A program made the translations under genes and the position numbers. Of a DNA stretch of 56,378 nucleotides, positions 1 through 9,582 are shown one piece after another. The notes under the pieces were generated by a model. The model was not told where the DNA came from. It did not search any database and saw only the letters and a program-made list of their open reading frames with translations. The stretch comes from Sulfurimonas sp. GTDB lineage: Bacteria; Campylobacterota; Campylobacteria; Campylobacterales; Sulfurimonadaceae. Every line of letters starts with the position of its first letter. Within the stretch, counting starts at the first letter, position 1. The stretch is from the NCBI GenBank assembly GCA_003978465.1, contig QNZS01000049.1:1-56378 (forward strand). The letters run 5' to 3'.

Positions 1-1636
1 TTGTAATGTTCGTGCTAGAGTAAAGGTAAGGAGTAAGTGCTTTAAATTCAGCAGAACAAGTATCAACCTCATTAAACTCTACACTAACACCAAGTTTTTT
101 ACGAGCATCATATACTTGCATTTCACTGATTTTATGGTTCGAGTTTTTTTCTATGAGTTGGCTTATTCTTTTATCTGAAAAACCATCAACTTTAACATCA
201 CGCATAATCTCAGCATCAAAAAGAATTTTATCTGTGATTGTCGCTTCTTTCTCAACTAGTTCACTGAGTTGATATAGGAACCAGTGGTCTATCTGACATG
301 TATCAAACATCTCTTGTATAGTCATTCCACGACGGAAACCTTCTGCTACATAAAGCATTCTCTCTGCGTTTGGACGACGAATTTCATGTTTAATAAACTC
401 TTCGTTAGCATCAATCTCATCAAATCCACAAATACCAGTCTCTAAAGAACAGAGTGCTTTTTGCATAGACTCTTTAAAAGTACGGCCAATTGCCATAACT
501 TCACCAACAGACTTCATAGAAGTACTTAAAGTGCTTACAGCTTCAGGGAATTTTTCAAATGTAAAACGTGGTATTTTAGTAACAACATAGTCAATAACAG
601 GTTCAAAAGATGCAGGTGTTCCTGTGATATCATTCGTAATTTCATCAAGAGTAAAACCTACAGCTAAAAGTGTGGCTACCTTAGCGATAGGATAACCGGT
701 TGCTTTTGATGCTAGTGCAGATGAACGAGATACTCTAGGGTTCATCTCGATAACAATCATACGACCAGTTTTTGGGTCAATTGAGAACTGAACATTAGAT
801 CCACCAGTGTCAACACCAATTTCACGAAGGATATCAAAAGAAGCATTGCGCATTCTTTGGTACTCTTTATCTGTTAGAGTAAGGGCTGGAGCAACTGTGA
901 TACTGTCACCAGTATGAACACCCATAGGGTCAAAATTTTCAATAGTACAGATGATGATACAGTTATCTACTTTATCACGGATAACTTCCATCTCATACTC
1001 TTTCCACCCAAGAAGAGACTCCATTATTTCGATTTCATTTACTGGAGAAGCTGATAAACCTTCTTCTGCAAGTTTTTTAAACTCTTCCATATTGTATGCA
1101 ACACCTGAACCACCACCTGCAAGTGTAAATGAAGCACGAGAGATTACAGGAAAACCGATCTCTTTTACTGCTTCTATAGCTTCAGAAACAGTGTAAGCAT
1201 TTTTACTTTTTGGTAAATCCATACCGATTTTAATCATCGCTTCATTAAATGCAGAACGGTCTTCACCCTTATGTATAGCTTCTGGAGTTGCACCTAAAAA
1301 CTCTATACCTTTAAGCATACCTTTTTCATACATACTTGTTGCAACATTAAGAGCAGTTTGGCCACCCATTGTTGGAAGTATTGCATCTACATTTTCTTTT
1401 TTGATGATTTCAGCAATTACATCTTCTTTAATTGGTTCGATATAAGTTCTATCTGCAAACTCAGGATCAGTCATAATAGTTGCAGGGTTAGAATTGATGA
1501 GGATAACACGGTAGCCTAACTCTTTAAGAGTTTTAACAGCCTGTGTACCAGAATAGTCAAATTCACAGGCTTGACCGATAACAATCGGTCCAGAACCTAT
1601 AAGTAAAATAGTATTAATGTCGGTGCGTTTTGGCAT
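1..1636 (-). CDS. carB: Carbamoyl-phosphate synthase large subunit, C-terminal half outside window
   Basis: Makes carbamoyl phosphate from bicarbonate, ammonia (channelled from CarA) and two ATP, for pyrimidine and arginine synthesis. Translation from the ATG at 1634-1636 begins [17 protein letters not shown], followed by [13 protein letters not shown], the usual CarB N-terminus with the first ATP-grasp domain. The reading frame stays open to the window edge, where the peptide [17 protein letters not shown] matches the end of the first half of CarB. About 545 of an expected 1,080 or so residues are present, so the gene is cut by the window, not broken. No carA is visible. pyrF and argB lie elsewhere in this window. 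Confidence 0.97.
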   Translation of the reverse strand, partial: MPKRTDINTILLIGSGPIVIGQACEFDYSGTQAVKTLKELGYRVILINSNPATIMTDPEFADRTYIEPIKEDVIAEIIKKENVDAILPTMGGQTALNVATSMYEKGMLKGIEFLGATPEAIHKGEDRSAFNEAMIKIGMDLPKSKNAYTVSEAIEAVKEIGFPVISRASFTLAGGGSGVAYNMEEFKKLAEEGLSASPVNEIEIMESLLGWKEYEMEVIRDKVDNCIIICTIENFDPMGVHTGDSITVAPALTLTDKEYQRMRNASFDILREIGVDTGGSNVQFSIDPKTGRMIVIEMNPRVSRSSALASKATGYPIAKVATLLAVGFTLDEITNDITGTPASFEPVIDYVVTKIPRFTFEKFPEAVSTLSTSMKSVGEVMAIGRTFKESMQKALCSLETGICGFDEIDANEEFIKHEIRRPNAERMLYVAEGFRRGMTIQEMFDTCQIDHWFLYQLSELVEKEATITDKILFDAEIMRDVKVDGFSDKRISQLIEKNSNHKISEMQVYDARKKLGVSVEFNEVDTCSAEFKALTPYLYSSTNIT

Positions 1637-1701
1637 TTTGACCCTTCAAAATATGTTTATAAAAATTTAATTATTATAGCTAAAGGGCACTTAAAATTTA
1701 A

Positions 1702-1730
1702 TGAGTTTTAGAGAAGTTTCCTAAAACTCA
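1702..1730 (-). terminator. Hairpin overlapping the end of the mipA-like gene
   Basis: A perfect 10-bp inverted repeat (TGAGTTTTAG / CTAAAACTCA) with a 9-base loop spans the stop codon of the leftward gene. On the minus strand it is followed by AT-rich sequence with short T runs (TTAAATTTT) rather than a clean U tract. It probably ends the mreBC-mipA transcript before carB, but a weak terminator or processing hairpin is equally possible. Confidence 0.5.
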
Positions 1731-2473
1731 AATGTATATATAAGTGAAACTAATCCAGAATAGATATAATCACTCTCAAGAAGAGGAGAATTTAATGCAC
1801 TTGATGGAAGTTTGTCAACTCGAAGGTTCACAAGTCCTGCAAGTTTGTTAGTAAAAGGATACTCAATATATGTTTGAGCTCCTAATTGCCAGCCTGCACC
1901 AGGAGTAAACTGTGTTCTGCTCAGTGTAGTTTCACTTTCTTTAACACCGTAGTAATAGTTAACAAACTCATCTGACTCATAAATAAAAATAAGGCTTGGA
2001 TAAAATGTAAAGTCACCAAGGGAATACTCATCACCTATTTCTGTTTTAAATAACCAAGACTTATGTCTCACTAACATATCTGTGAGTAGCATTGTCTCTA
2101 TATACATATCGTTATATGAGACACTTAATGCTAAACCACCTTCAAAAGTTGTTTCTCTCGTATCCATTCCTTCTAGATATTTAGAATCTTGAGCCTTGTA
2201 TCCATAAATACGAGGTTGTGCAGTAAGTGATAAACCCCATGAAAATTCCTCACCCTTATCTCCAAAAAAGTACATTCCTACTCGACTCCACCTTACATAA
2301 AAAAGACCATTATCAAAAAAGATAACAGGGGAGGGGACTATAAGTGGGTCAACACCTTTGTATGGTTGTATTTGTACATATGGGCCAAATCCAAGAGTAA
2401 CTTTTTGTTTTTTTTGTGTCTCTACAGCATGTAGTGAGAGAATTAAGAGGCTTAGTAGTACTATGTATTTCAT
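1721..2473 (-). CDS. MipA/OmpV-family outer-membrane protein
   Basis: 250 residues. It starts with a Sec signal peptide (MKYIVLLSLLILSLHA, cleavage near residue 16), then alternating hydrophobic and aromatic stretches typical of outer-membrane beta strands, and ends YTFEF with a terminal Phe, the usual BAM-recognition residue. Overall pattern (GFGPYVQIQPYKG near the start, strand pairs, LVSLIYTFEF at the end) fits MipA/OmpV (MltA-interacting protein), a scaffold for murein enzymes in E. coli. The ATG overlaps the mreC stop by four bases (ATGA), so it is translated with mreBC, which suits a cell-envelope role. Family call by eye; substrate unknown. Confidence 0.7.
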   Translation of the reverse strand: MKYIVLLSLLILSLHAVETQKKQKVTLGFGPYVQIQPYKGVDPLIVPSPVIFFDNGLFYVRWSRVGMYFFGDKGEEFSWGLSLTAQPRIYGYKAQDSKYLEGMDTRETTFEGGLALSVSYNDMYIETMLLTDMLVRHKSWLFKTEIGDEYSLGDFTFYPSLIFIYESDEFVNYYYGVKESETTLSRTQFTPGAGWQLGAQTYIEYPFTNKLAGLVNLRVDKLPSSALNSPLLESDYIYSGLVSLIYTFEF

Positions 2474-3231
2474 CGAATACTCCTTATCATGTGAAAGTAA
2501 CTTGGCTCAATGCTTCTATAGTAGGGCTCAATGATAGCATTTTGATAACCTTGTTCGGAGGTAACAGAGAGAACACGGCCAACTTTAAGACCTTTAATGA
2601 AAATATTGTCAAGACCAGAGGTAATGACTTCGTCACCCTTTTGTATCTTAAACCATGCAGGAATGAAGTTGACTATAAGTAAATTATCATTATTACCGTG
2701 TATTATACCAGGAGCAAGCTTATTTCCAATATGAACTGCATAGGCACTTTTTATATCTTGATTAAGTAGTGCTAGTGCCCGACCATTTTTTGAAATAACA
2801 ATACCGGCAACTAGTTCTTTATAGATTAATCCATAAATCTTAGAACTATTATAGTCTGAAACTTCTAGCCAAAGGCGGTTGAAATTTCCAAACTTTTCAT
2901 AAGATATCATACGTACAAGTTCTACATTTGTCTCTATTTTTAAAGACGAGTGGTTTTTTTGGTATAAATCATGAATTTCACTTCTTAACTCTTGCATTAC
3001 AAGATGATTATTTTCATACTTTAGAAGATCTTGTTGTAAATCTTGAATTGTATCTACTTGAAAAAAATGTTCATTGAAATTATTTTTAATTGATTGGTTA
3101 ATATTATGGTAGAAAATCTTTATTGTATTAAGGGAAGTGATAATGGGTGACTGAATAGTTTGGTTGTAATACAAAGCACCTACGAGTAGTGCTATGAGTA
3201 CAAAGAGATAGGAAAATAACTCTTTATTCAT
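2470..3231 (-). CDS. mreC: Rod-shape-determining protein MreC
   Basis: Links cytoplasmic MreB filaments to the periplasmic elongation machinery (PBP2, RodA). I place the start at the ATG 3229-3231 (MNKELFSYLF...), giving 253 residues. The longer frame adds 26 residues read out of the mreB end that do not look like MreC. There is one N-terminal membrane helix (about residues 5-24), then a coiled-coil stretch rich in Asn/Gln/Glu (about 40-95), then the beta-rich MreC core (GDEVITSGLDNIFIKGLKVG). The start overlaps the mreB stop by eight bases. Only mreB-mreC is seen here; mreD does not follow. Confidence 0.9.
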   Translation of the reverse strand: MNKELFSYLFVLIALLVGALYYNQTIQSPIITSLNTIKIFYHNINQSIKNNFNEHFFQVDTIQDLQQDLLKYENNHLVMQELRSEIHDLYQKNHSSLKIETNVELVRMISYEKFGNFNRLWLEVSDYNSSKIYGLIYKELVAGIVISKNGRALALLNQDIKSAYAVHIGNKLAPGIIHGNNDNLLIVNFIPAWFKIQKGDEVITSGLDNIFIKGLKVGRVLSVTSEQGYQNAIIEPYYRSIEPSYFHMIRSIR

Positions 3232-4261
3232 GCTCAAATAATTCTTGTAATAAATCGATCTCTTCGAGTGCACGTCCAGTTCCACGAGCAACAGCAAGTA
3301 GAGGTTCATCCGCTACAAAAACAGGGATTCTTACAATATTTGAGAGATACTTATCCAGTTGACGAATAAGTGCTCCCCCACCTGTTAAAATTATACCGTT
3401 ATTTACAATATCACCTGCTAAGTCAGGAGGCATTTGCTCTAAAACATTACGAAGTGCTTCTGCAATTTCTTTGAGTGGTTCTTTCATAGCCTCTCTTACA
3501 TCTTCACTTGTTAGTTGAACTGAACTAAGAAGTCCTTCAATCTGGTCACGACCAGTTACAGTCATTACAAGTTCTTCATCTAAAAGGACAGCAGTTCCAA
3601 TATTAATTTTAATATCTTCAGCTGCTCTTTCACCGATAAGAAGATTATACTTTTTTCTAATATAACTGATAATACATTGGTCGATTTTATCACCAGCAGT
3701 TCTAATAGACTTTGATAAAACGAGTCCACCTAAAGAGACAACACCGATTTCAGTAGTACCACCACCGATATCAACAACTAAGTTTCCTTCTGGCTCACGA
3801 ATATCAACACCTGCTCCTATTGCAGCAGCCATAGGTTCTTCTATAAGAAAAACTTCACGTGCACCTGCTGAGAGAGCAGACTCTCGAACAGCCTTCCGCT
3901 CAACCTGTGTAAGACCATAAGGCACACAGATAATGATTCGAGGAGATATTAAAGAAGTACGACCGTGTGCTTTTTCAATAAACTTCCTGATCATCTTTTC
4001 AGTCATATCAAAGTCAGCGATAACACCATCACGCATAGGACGAATTGCTCTAATGTTTCCAGGTGTTTTACCAACCATAGCTTTTGCTTCATGTCCTACT
4101 GCAAGAACTCGTGTTTGACCATATTTTTCAGTTTTAACAGCTACAACAGAGGGTTCATTAATAATGATTCCACGACCTTTGGCTATAACAATAGTATTTG
4201 CAGTTCCTAAGTCAATGGAGAGGTCGTTTGAGAAAATCCCTATTAGTTTATTGAAAATCAT
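3224..4261 (-). CDS. mreB: Rod-shape-determining protein MreB
   Basis: Actin-like cytoskeletal ATPase that positions the cell-wall elongation complex. The 345 residues match the family length. Phosphate-1 loop DLGTANTIV is near residue 17, phosphate-2 motif DIGGGTTE near 164, and the adenosine motif LTGGGALIR near 293. PSVVAVK near the start and REAMKEPL are also typical. It lies 11 bases after clpX and overlaps mreC, so clpX-mreB-mreC-mipA probably form one leftward transcript. Confidence 0.97.
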   Translation of the reverse strand: MIFNKLIGIFSNDLSIDLGTANTIVIAKGRGIIINEPSVVAVKTEKYGQTRVLAVGHEAKAMVGKTPGNIRAIRPMRDGVIADFDMTEKMIRKFIEKAHGRTSLISPRIIICVPYGLTQVERKAVRESALSAGAREVFLIEEPMAAAIGAGVDIREPEGNLVVDIGGGTTEIGVVSLGGLVLSKSIRTAGDKIDQCIISYIRKKYNLLIGERAAEDIKINIGTAVLLDEELVMTVTGRDQIEGLLSSVQLTSEDVREAMKEPLKEIAEALRNVLEQMPPDLAGDIVNNGIILTGGGALIRQLDKYLSNIVRIPVFVADEPLLAVARGTGRALEEIDLLQELFEHE

Positions 4262-4272
4262 ATTTACTTGCC

Positions 4273-5517
4273 TTATGCTGTTTGTTGGATTGTTGTTTTA
4301 ATATAAACAGGTTCTGCACCATCGTCTATAACGTCTTTTGTGATTAGTACTTCATATCCTGCATGTTCAGGAAGTTCATACATAATATCTATCATATTTT
4401 CTTCTAAAATTGCACGAAGTCCACGAGCTCCAGTCTTACGCTTTATAGATTTTTTTGCAATCGCTAAGAGTGCACCTTCTTCAAAGTTTAATTCCACTTC
4501 ATCAATAGCAAAAAGTTTTTGATACTGTCTAATTAGAGAGTTTTTAGGCTCTGTAAGTATACGAACCATATCCTCTTCACTAATTTCACTTAAAGATGCA
4601 ATGATAGGAAGACGACCAACAAGTTCAGGAATAAGACCAAAATGAACTAAATCATCAGGCTCGACCATATCAAATGTTGGTTTTTTCTCGTCTTTTGTTT
4701 TTTTCTCATGTCCAAAACCTAAAATATTTGCACCCTGCTTACGTTTAAGTATCTCTTCTAGACCATCAAATGCACCACCACAAATAAATAATATATTTGT
4801 AGTGTCTATAGATGTAAACTCTTGGTTTGGATGTTTACGCCCACCTTTTGGTGGAATATTTACAGAAGAACCTTCTATAATTTTTAGAAGTGCTTGTTGT
4901 ACACCTTCTCCTGAAACATCACGTGTGATAGAACGGTTTTCACTCATACGAGCTACCTTATCGACTTCATCTAAAAAGATGATACCTTTTTGTGCACGCT
5001 CAACATCACCATCAGCAGCTTGGATAAGTTTAGTAAGAATATTTTCAACATCTTCACCAACATAACCAGCCTCAGTAAGACTTGTTGCATCTGCTATAGC
5101 TATTGGTACATTTAAAACTCTTGCAATGGTCTGTGCCATGAGTGTTTTACCTGAACCAGTTGGACCGATTAAAAGTACATTTGATTTGGCTATTTCTGTG
5201 TCATCATCTGTGATTTGTTGTGCTTTAAATATACGCTTGTAGTGGTTATAAACAGCTACACTTAAAAGTTTTCTAGCTCTCTCTTGACCGATGATATAAT
5301 CACCTAAAAAGTTGTTTAACTCTTTTGGTGTCATTAAGTTGTCTACAGCTACAAGAAGCTCTTCGTTTTCTTGTATCTGTGTTTCACTCTCATCTCCAAA
5401 CATAATCTTGTATGCTGAAACTACACAGTTTTTACAGATATAAACTCCATTACCAGCTATAAGGGGATTTACTTCACCCTCAGAGGCATCACAAAAACTA
5501 CAGTGTCTATTTATCAT
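4273..5517 (-). CDS. clpX: ATP-dependent Clp protease ATP-binding subunit ClpX
   Basis: AAA+ unfoldase that feeds ClpP. The N-terminal zinc finger has the CSFC...CKNC pairs. Walker A is GPTGSGKT, the pore loop GYVG, Walker [10 protein letters not shown], and sensor-2 region [14 protein letters not shown] after KRKQGAN is the ClpP-docking loop (IGF equivalent). The frame is open nine codons further upstream (to 5544), but the ATG at 5515-5517 (MINRHCSFC) fits ClpX and follows GAGAGA in the lpxA 3' end. That start overlaps lpxA by 11 bases and gives 414 residues, a normal length. Confidence 0.96.
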   Translation of the reverse strand: MINRHCSFCDASEGEVNPLIAGNGVYICKNCVVSAYKIMFGDESETQIQENEELLVAVDNLMTPKELNNFLGDYIIGQERARKLLSVAVYNHYKRIFKAQQITDDDTEIAKSNVLLIGPTGSGKTLMAQTIARVLNVPIAIADATSLTEAGYVGEDVENILTKLIQAADGDVERAQKGIIFLDEVDKVARMSENRSITRDVSGEGVQQALLKIIEGSSVNIPPKGGRKHPNQEFTSIDTTNILFICGGAFDGLEEILKRKQGANILGFGHEKKTKDEKKPTFDMVEPDDLVHFGLIPELVGRLPIIASLSEISEEDMVRILTEPKNSLIRQYQKLFAIDEVELNFEEGALLAIAKKSIKRKTGARGLRAILEENMIDIMYELPEHAGYEVLITKDVIDDGAEPVYIKTTIQQTA

Positions 5518-6298
5518 TATTTTTTCTCTCAAATGGGATTCCACGTTTTGTTTTTAAAACAAAGTCACATAAATCATTAACATAGTGGTTTTTGGTCTCT
5601 TCTAGTAGTCTGCTTGCAGTCTCTTTAAGTGGTTGACCTGACTCAAAAAGCTCACGATAAGCAGATTTTAGTGCATTTATATCATCGCGCCCTATATGGC
5701 GACGCAGGCCTGTAAGGTTTAACCCTCTGAGTTTAGCCCTATTTCCCTCCGCCATACAAAATGGTGGTACATCTTGAGCTAGAGCAGAAGCTCCACCTAT
5801 CATAGCATAGTCACCTATGTGAATAAACTGATGTATAGGAGTCATTCCACCAACTACAACATAGTCACCAAGTTCAACATGACCGGCAAGTGTCGCTGCA
5901 TTTGCTAAGATACAGTAGTTACCTATAATAACATCGTGGCCTAGGTGAACATAACCCATAAAAAGGTTGCTGTTTCCAACGATAGTTTTACTACCTCCAC
6001 CTTTTGTTCCTGGATTAAAAAGTGTAAACTCACGGATAGTATTATTATCACCAATAATGAGTTCAACATCTTCACCATTAAACTTAAGGTCTTGGGGAAT
6101 AGAACCGAGAACGGCATGAGAAAATATTTTGTTGTTTTTTCCAATCGTCGTTTTACCATAAATACAAGTATTTGCAGCGATAGTTGTGCCTTCTCCAATA
6201 ATTGTCTGGCTAGAGATAAAACAAAAAGGGCCGATTTCAACATTTTTACCAATAACTGCACCATCTTCAATGTGGGCTAATTTAGATATTTTTGACAT
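5507..6298 (-). CDS. lpxA: Acyl-ACP--UDP-N-acetylglucosamine O-acyltransferase
   Basis: First step of lipid A synthesis: moves a 3-hydroxyacyl chain from ACP to UDP-GlcNAc. The 263 residues consist largely of left-handed beta-helix hexapeptides (IGENV/IGPFCFI-type repeats, residues 10-190), with the catalytic His in [10 protein letters not shown] near 119 and the loop [16 protein letters not shown] near 185. It sits between fabZ and clpX; fabZ-lpxA is the common lipid A pair in Gram-negative genomes. A seven-base gap separates it from fabZ. Confidence 0.97.
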   Translation of the reverse strand: MSKISKLAHIEDGAVIGKNVEIGPFCFISSQTIIGEGTTIAANTCIYGKTTIGKNNKIFSHAVLGSIPQDLKFNGEDVELIIGDNNTIREFTLFNPGTKGGGSKTIVGNSNLFMGYVHLGHDVIIGNYCILANAATLAGHVELGDYVVVGGMTPIHQFIHIGDYAMIGGASALAQDVPPFCMAEGNRAKLRGLNLTGLRRHIGRDDINALKSAYRELFESGQPLKETASRLLEETKNHYVNDLCDFVLKTKRGIPFERKNNDK

Positions 6299-6305
6299 TT
6301 AAAGC

Positions 6306-6755
6306 TTACTTATCTACTATCATAGCTTTAAGCTCTGCTTCACTTGTTAACTTACCGTCAACAAATGCTTCGCCTTTAAGTACCCAGATAGAACCTTTAT
6401 TTTTTAGTACAGTTATTTTGTATTCTAGTTTATCACCTGGTTTTACAGGAGCACGAAACTTAGCCTTATCAATACTCATAAAGTAAACAACTTTATTTGC
6501 AGTATCTTCGGGAGTTAAATCCATGCTCTTGAATGCTAAGATTCCACCAGCTTGTGCCATTCCTTCTAAAATCATAACACCTGGATAGATTGGGTGACCT
6601 GGAAAGTGTCCTTGAAAAATAGGTTCTGAGATAGAAACATTTTTATAAGAGAGAATAGTTTCACCTTTTACTAGCTCTGTAACACGGTCAACAAGTAAAA
6701 AAGGGTATCTGTGAGGTAGTATCTCTTGTATTTCTGTAACATCCATTATCATCAT
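6306..6755 (-). CDS. fabZ: 3-hydroxyacyl-[ACP] dehydratase FabZ
   Basis: Dehydrates 3-hydroxyacyl-ACP in fatty-acid elongation and competes with LpxA for the same substrate. 149 residues with hotdog-fold hallmarks: [11 protein letters not shown] near 16, and the catalytic His and Glu in [20 protein letters not shown] (His about 55, Glu about 68). The start may be the first ATG or the ATG three codons on (MDVTEIQ); both have weak Shine-Dalgarno support. Translationally close to lpxA. Confidence 0.96.
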   Translation of the reverse strand: MMIMDVTEIQEILPHRYPFLLVDRVTELVKGETILSYKNVSISEPIFQGHFPGHPIYPGVMILEGMAQAGGILAFKSMDLTPEDTANKVVYFMSIDKAKFRAPVKPGDKLEYKITVLKNKGSIWVLKGEAFVDGKLTSEAELKAMIVDK

Positions 6756-6803
6756 TAAAAGCCTTATGTAGTAATATTTTGAGTTATTTTACCCAAATAA
6801 AGA

Positions 6804-7886
6804 TTATAAAAGGATTAGCTTTTCTTTCGTGTCTTCATAAGTTTTACTATCAAGGTTGATAGTGAGCTTTCCTTCGGGGATCTCTTGCATTACTATAATA
6901 GGGCTTAAATCATAGTTCGTATCATTTATTTTAGCTCTAAAAGAGAGCTCTTTTTCTTGACTTAAAGGATTAAAAATTAGTTCTTTAACAGTTTTATATT
7001 GCGTTTTGTTTTGCTCATTAAAAAATGCTAAAGTGATAAATTTTATTTCTTCACGGTTAAAGTAGTGAATATTTTGTGAATTATATTCAATTTTTCCTTG
7101 TGCTCGTTTTCTTGGAAGAGTTGAGTATGAGAGTGCATACGCATCTAGTACATTTGTCTTTCCCTTAGTAACTTTAAAGTTAAATTCTCGATAGTTAAGG
7201 AACTTCTGCTTGATGATTTTATACTCTTTATTTTCATCTTCAAGAGAGTTTCGTAGAGTGTACATTGCGATTCTCTCTTCTATTGAAGCTGGAAGGATAG
7301 AGCCTGATATTGGGCTAAACATCTCATCCATTAGTTTTTCTTGTTGTTCTCTTTGCATAGTAAGCCCAAAAATACAGCCACAATAGTCTTGACGGTAGAG
7401 TTGTTCCTCTTTAGTTACACGAGACTGATCTTGACTTCCCCCGCCACTTCTATAATCAACAGCGATAAATTCAACACCATTTTTTTTATAAAAAGCATCA
7501 CCAACACGTTTGAGCTGTTCTTGAGACTTTAAGGGACTTACAAGTAGGGTCGTAGTAATTTTTTTCTCACCAAGTTCTAGGGCTTTTTCAGCACTAACAC
7601 TAAAACGCTTATCAAAACAAACTTCACAACGAGCACCTTTTTCAGGTTCATTTTCAAGTCCACGGACAGCTTGAAGCCAGTTTTCATAATCGTATTTACC
7701 TTCAATAAGTTCAATGCCTAACTTTTTACAAGATCGTTCTACATCGAGTAAACGAAGTTGGTATTCTGAATATGGATGGATATTTGGATCGTAGAAGAAG
7801 CCAGTTAGCTTCTCCTGCGGATAATCTGCTTGTAGCTTTTCTAGAAAAAAGTGACTATCAACACTGCAGCAGATATGAACTAACAT
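6804..7886 (-). CDS. queH: Epoxyqueuosine reductase QueH (DUF208) with long C-terminal extension
   Basis: Last step of queuosine tRNA modification in organisms without QueG. The N-terminal half carries the six-cysteine QueH pattern: C6-C7, C87-x2-C90 (ARCEVC) and C169-x-C171 (DYCGC), which bind a 4Fe-4S cluster and a second metal; VSPLKSQ and YRSGGGSQDQSRV are also typical. At 360 residues it is far longer than the usual 180-220. The last 170 or so residues are charged and I do not recognise them; similar long forms occur in relatives, to my recollection. Its ATG abuts the cyclophilin stop. Confidence 0.88.
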   Translation of the reverse strand: MLVHICCSVDSHFFLEKLQADYPQEKLTGFFYDPNIHPYSEYQLRLLDVERSCKKLGIELIEGKYDYENWLQAVRGLENEPEKGARCEVCFDKRFSVSAEKALELGEKKITTTLLVSPLKSQEQLKRVGDAFYKKNGVEFIAVDYRSGGGSQDQSRVTKEEQLYRQDYCGCIFGLTMQREQQEKLMDEMFSPISGSILPASIEERIAMYTLRNSLEDENKEYKIIKQKFLNYREFNFKVTKGKTNVLDAYALSYSTLPRKRAQGKIEYNSQNIHYFNREEIKFITLAFFNEQNKTQYKTVKELIFNPLSQEKELSFRAKINDTNYDLSPIIVMQEIPEGKLTINLDSKTYEDTKEKLILL

Positions 7887-8393
7887 TTAGTCTCTTGACT
7901 CAACAACAGTAATAGACTTGATTGCATCTTGACCTTGAATTTGTGCTAAAACATCAAAACTAGCAGTATCTTCTTTTTCAATTGCACCAAAAACAGTGTG
8001 AACACCATCAAGGTGAGGTGTGTCTACAAAAGTAATGAAAAACTGGCTTCCACCTGTATTTGGTCCTGCATGAGCCATTGAAAGTGTACCTGGAGTGTGT
8101 ATAGATGTGTTAGAAGAAGTTTCACACTCAATAGCCCAACCTGGACCACCAGTTCCAGTGCCTTCTGGACAACCACCTTGAGCCATAAATCCAGGGATTA
8201 CACGGTGAAAGTTTAAGTTGTCATAGTAACCAGTTTCACATAAATGAGCAAAGTTTGCTACTGTATTTGGAGCTTCTTCTGGTAAAAGTTTAATCCAGAT
8301 AACACCTCTAGCTGTATCTACTTTTGCATATTGTTGTTTCAGTGAGTCTTCTGCACTGATATTGTAGTTTTTTAATTCTTTTTGTCCGAACAT
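7887..8393 (-). CDS. ppiB: Peptidyl-prolyl cis-trans isomerase, cyclophilin type
   Basis: Cytoplasmic prolyl isomerase: no signal peptide. 168 residues with the cyclophilin signature NFHRVIPGFMAQGG (catalytic Arg in FHRV), then GTLSMAHAGPNTGGSQFFIT and LDGVHTVFG. An N-terminal extension of about 25 residues (MFGQKELKNYNISAEDSL) precedes the fold. A minus-strand TATAAT at 8423-8428 and AAAGG before the ATG support this start. It heads the leftward run into queH. Confidence 0.95.
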   Translation of the reverse strand: MFGQKELKNYNISAEDSLKQQYAKVDTARGVIWIKLLPEEAPNTVANFAHLCETGYYDNLNFHRVIPGFMAQGGCPEGTGTGGPGWAIECETSSNTSIHTPGTLSMAHAGPNTGGSQFFITFVDTPHLDGVHTVFGAIEKEDTASFDVLAQIQGQDAIKSITVVESRD

Positions 8394-8422
8394 TCTTTTA
8401 CCTTTTGTAATTTATTTTTAGA

Positions 8423-8428
8423 ATTATA
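8423..8428 (-). promoter_or_regulatory. -10 box of the cyclophilin gene
   Basis: Minus-strand TATAAT lies 30 bases upstream of the cyclophilin ATG. No convincing -35 box is visible, as is usual for sigma-70 promoters of Campylobacterota. Confidence 0.55.
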
Positions 8429-8828
8429 GTGTAAGTTTATTTGCTTTAGTAGGTGAGAAAGAAATAAGTTATAATTTTAAAGTTATAACATAATTTCATT
8501 TTTATATATTTAAGATATTTTATTTCTTATTACATAATATTTAAGGCATCTATATATTAAATTAATTATTGAGAATATTATTAGACAGACTTAAAGTGAT
8601 TTTTCTCTTAACTTATCTCTTTAAATCTATGGATTTACTTTATAAGACAACAAAAGAGTTGACATTTTCTAAAGAAGCAGTACTTCATCAAACTGAGATA
8701 CAAAAAGTGTTCAAATATGTACAATAGATAGCCGATAAAACCGATTTGATATTATCATTTTTAAGGCTAATAAGGTTGGTACGATTAATCAAGTATTTTT
8801 AACTTTATGGGATGTAGTTTCTTTGATA

Positions 8829-8901
8829 CTTTACAGTTAGAAGCGCCTTAGATTGGTGGTTTATTTGAAGAAGCAACTAATAGATTTCTAACTGTAAAGT
8901 A
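8829..8901. repeat. Perfect 16-bp inverted repeat with 41-bp spacer
   Basis: Left arm TACTTTACAGTTAGAA (8829-8844) and right arm TTCTAACTGTAAAGTA (8886-8901) are exact reverse complements. The 73-bp unit lies within the decayed region. It could be a tiny non-autonomous element (MITE-like) or a strong hairpin. I saw no second copy in the window. Confidence 0.8.
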
Positions 8902-9258
8902 ATAAAGAACTCATATAAAGTTTAAAATATTTATATAGATATATGCAAAAAAAGAAGTAATAGCACTTGAAAGTACATTCGCTTCAAACATAAAAGAGAT
9001 ACAAGAACAATTTAGGCCTGAAACATTTATAGGTCACTTTAATAAAAATATGTTTATCATTGTGCCATCAATTGGTTTATTTTTAAAGGCCTTAATAAAA
9101 TTACTCTCTCATCTGAGTCTTTGTCTCTGAGTAAGAAGAGTCAAGAAAAAGAGTTAGTGCTGTTTATAAATGTGGAACTGAATATGAACAAAGAACTCAG
9201 TGAAATAGAAGTTGAGTTCATTCATATTTTTGAGATGATGTAATACACAAGGAAAACA

Positions 9259-9582
9259 ATGAAACAAGAGTTTGTCGAAAAAATCAAACATAATCCTGAC
9301 TATATTAAGTTAGTGAAGATAAGAACACAGTATGCAATGAGACTGACAATAACGATGTTAGTTATTTACTTTATATTCATACTAACAATCGCGTTTAAGC
9401 CCGCTTTACTTGCAGCGACTATTAATGAAACTAGTGTTATTACAATAGGAATTCCCATAGGAATTTTTGTCATCGTTATAGCCTTTGTCTTAACAGGACT
9501 CTATACTAGACGAGCCAACAGTGAGTTTGATGATTTAACAAAAAAGATTAAAAACTCTTTAGTAGATGAAAATAATGAATAA
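9259..9582 (+). CDS. DUF485 membrane protein (YjcH-like)
   Basis: 107 residues, two predicted membrane helices (about 30-50 and 63-85: [20 protein letters not shown] and [18 protein letters not shown]) framed by charged ends, and the closing pattern [12 protein letters not shown] typical of DUF485. In many bacteria this small protein precedes the acetate symporter ActP, as here, where its 3' end overlaps the symporter. AAGGAAAAC precedes the ATG. Role unknown; possibly a partner or stabiliser of ActP. Confidence 0.85.
   Translation: MKQEFVEKIKHNPDYIKLVKIRTQYAMRLTITMLVIYFIFILTIAFKPALLAATINETSVITIGIPIGIFVIVIAFVLTGLYTRRANSEFDDLTKKIKNSLVDENNE

Larger units (their letters stand above)
8394..9258. 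other. 865-bp gap with decayed coding-like fragments
   Basis: No intact gene. Several stretches read like protein but need different frames: 8629-8727 (+, MDLLYKTTKELTFSKEAVLH..., ends at TAG), a stretch near 8750-8810 (FDIIIFKANKVGTINQ), and about 8940-9243 in two frames (KEVIALESTFASNIKEIQEQ, then FIGHFNKNMFIIVPSIG, then NKELSEIEVEFIHIFEMM ending at 9243). GHFNKNMFIIVP faintly recalls a degenerate GGDEF core, but that is a guess. A perfect 16-bp inverted repeat lies inside (8829-8901). Best read as one dead gene, possibly disrupted by a small insertion. Confidence 0.45.

Noticed and set aside
951..1196. Plus-strand 81-codon open frame
   Set aside because: It lies antisense inside the clearly coding carB and has no RBS or recognisable protein.
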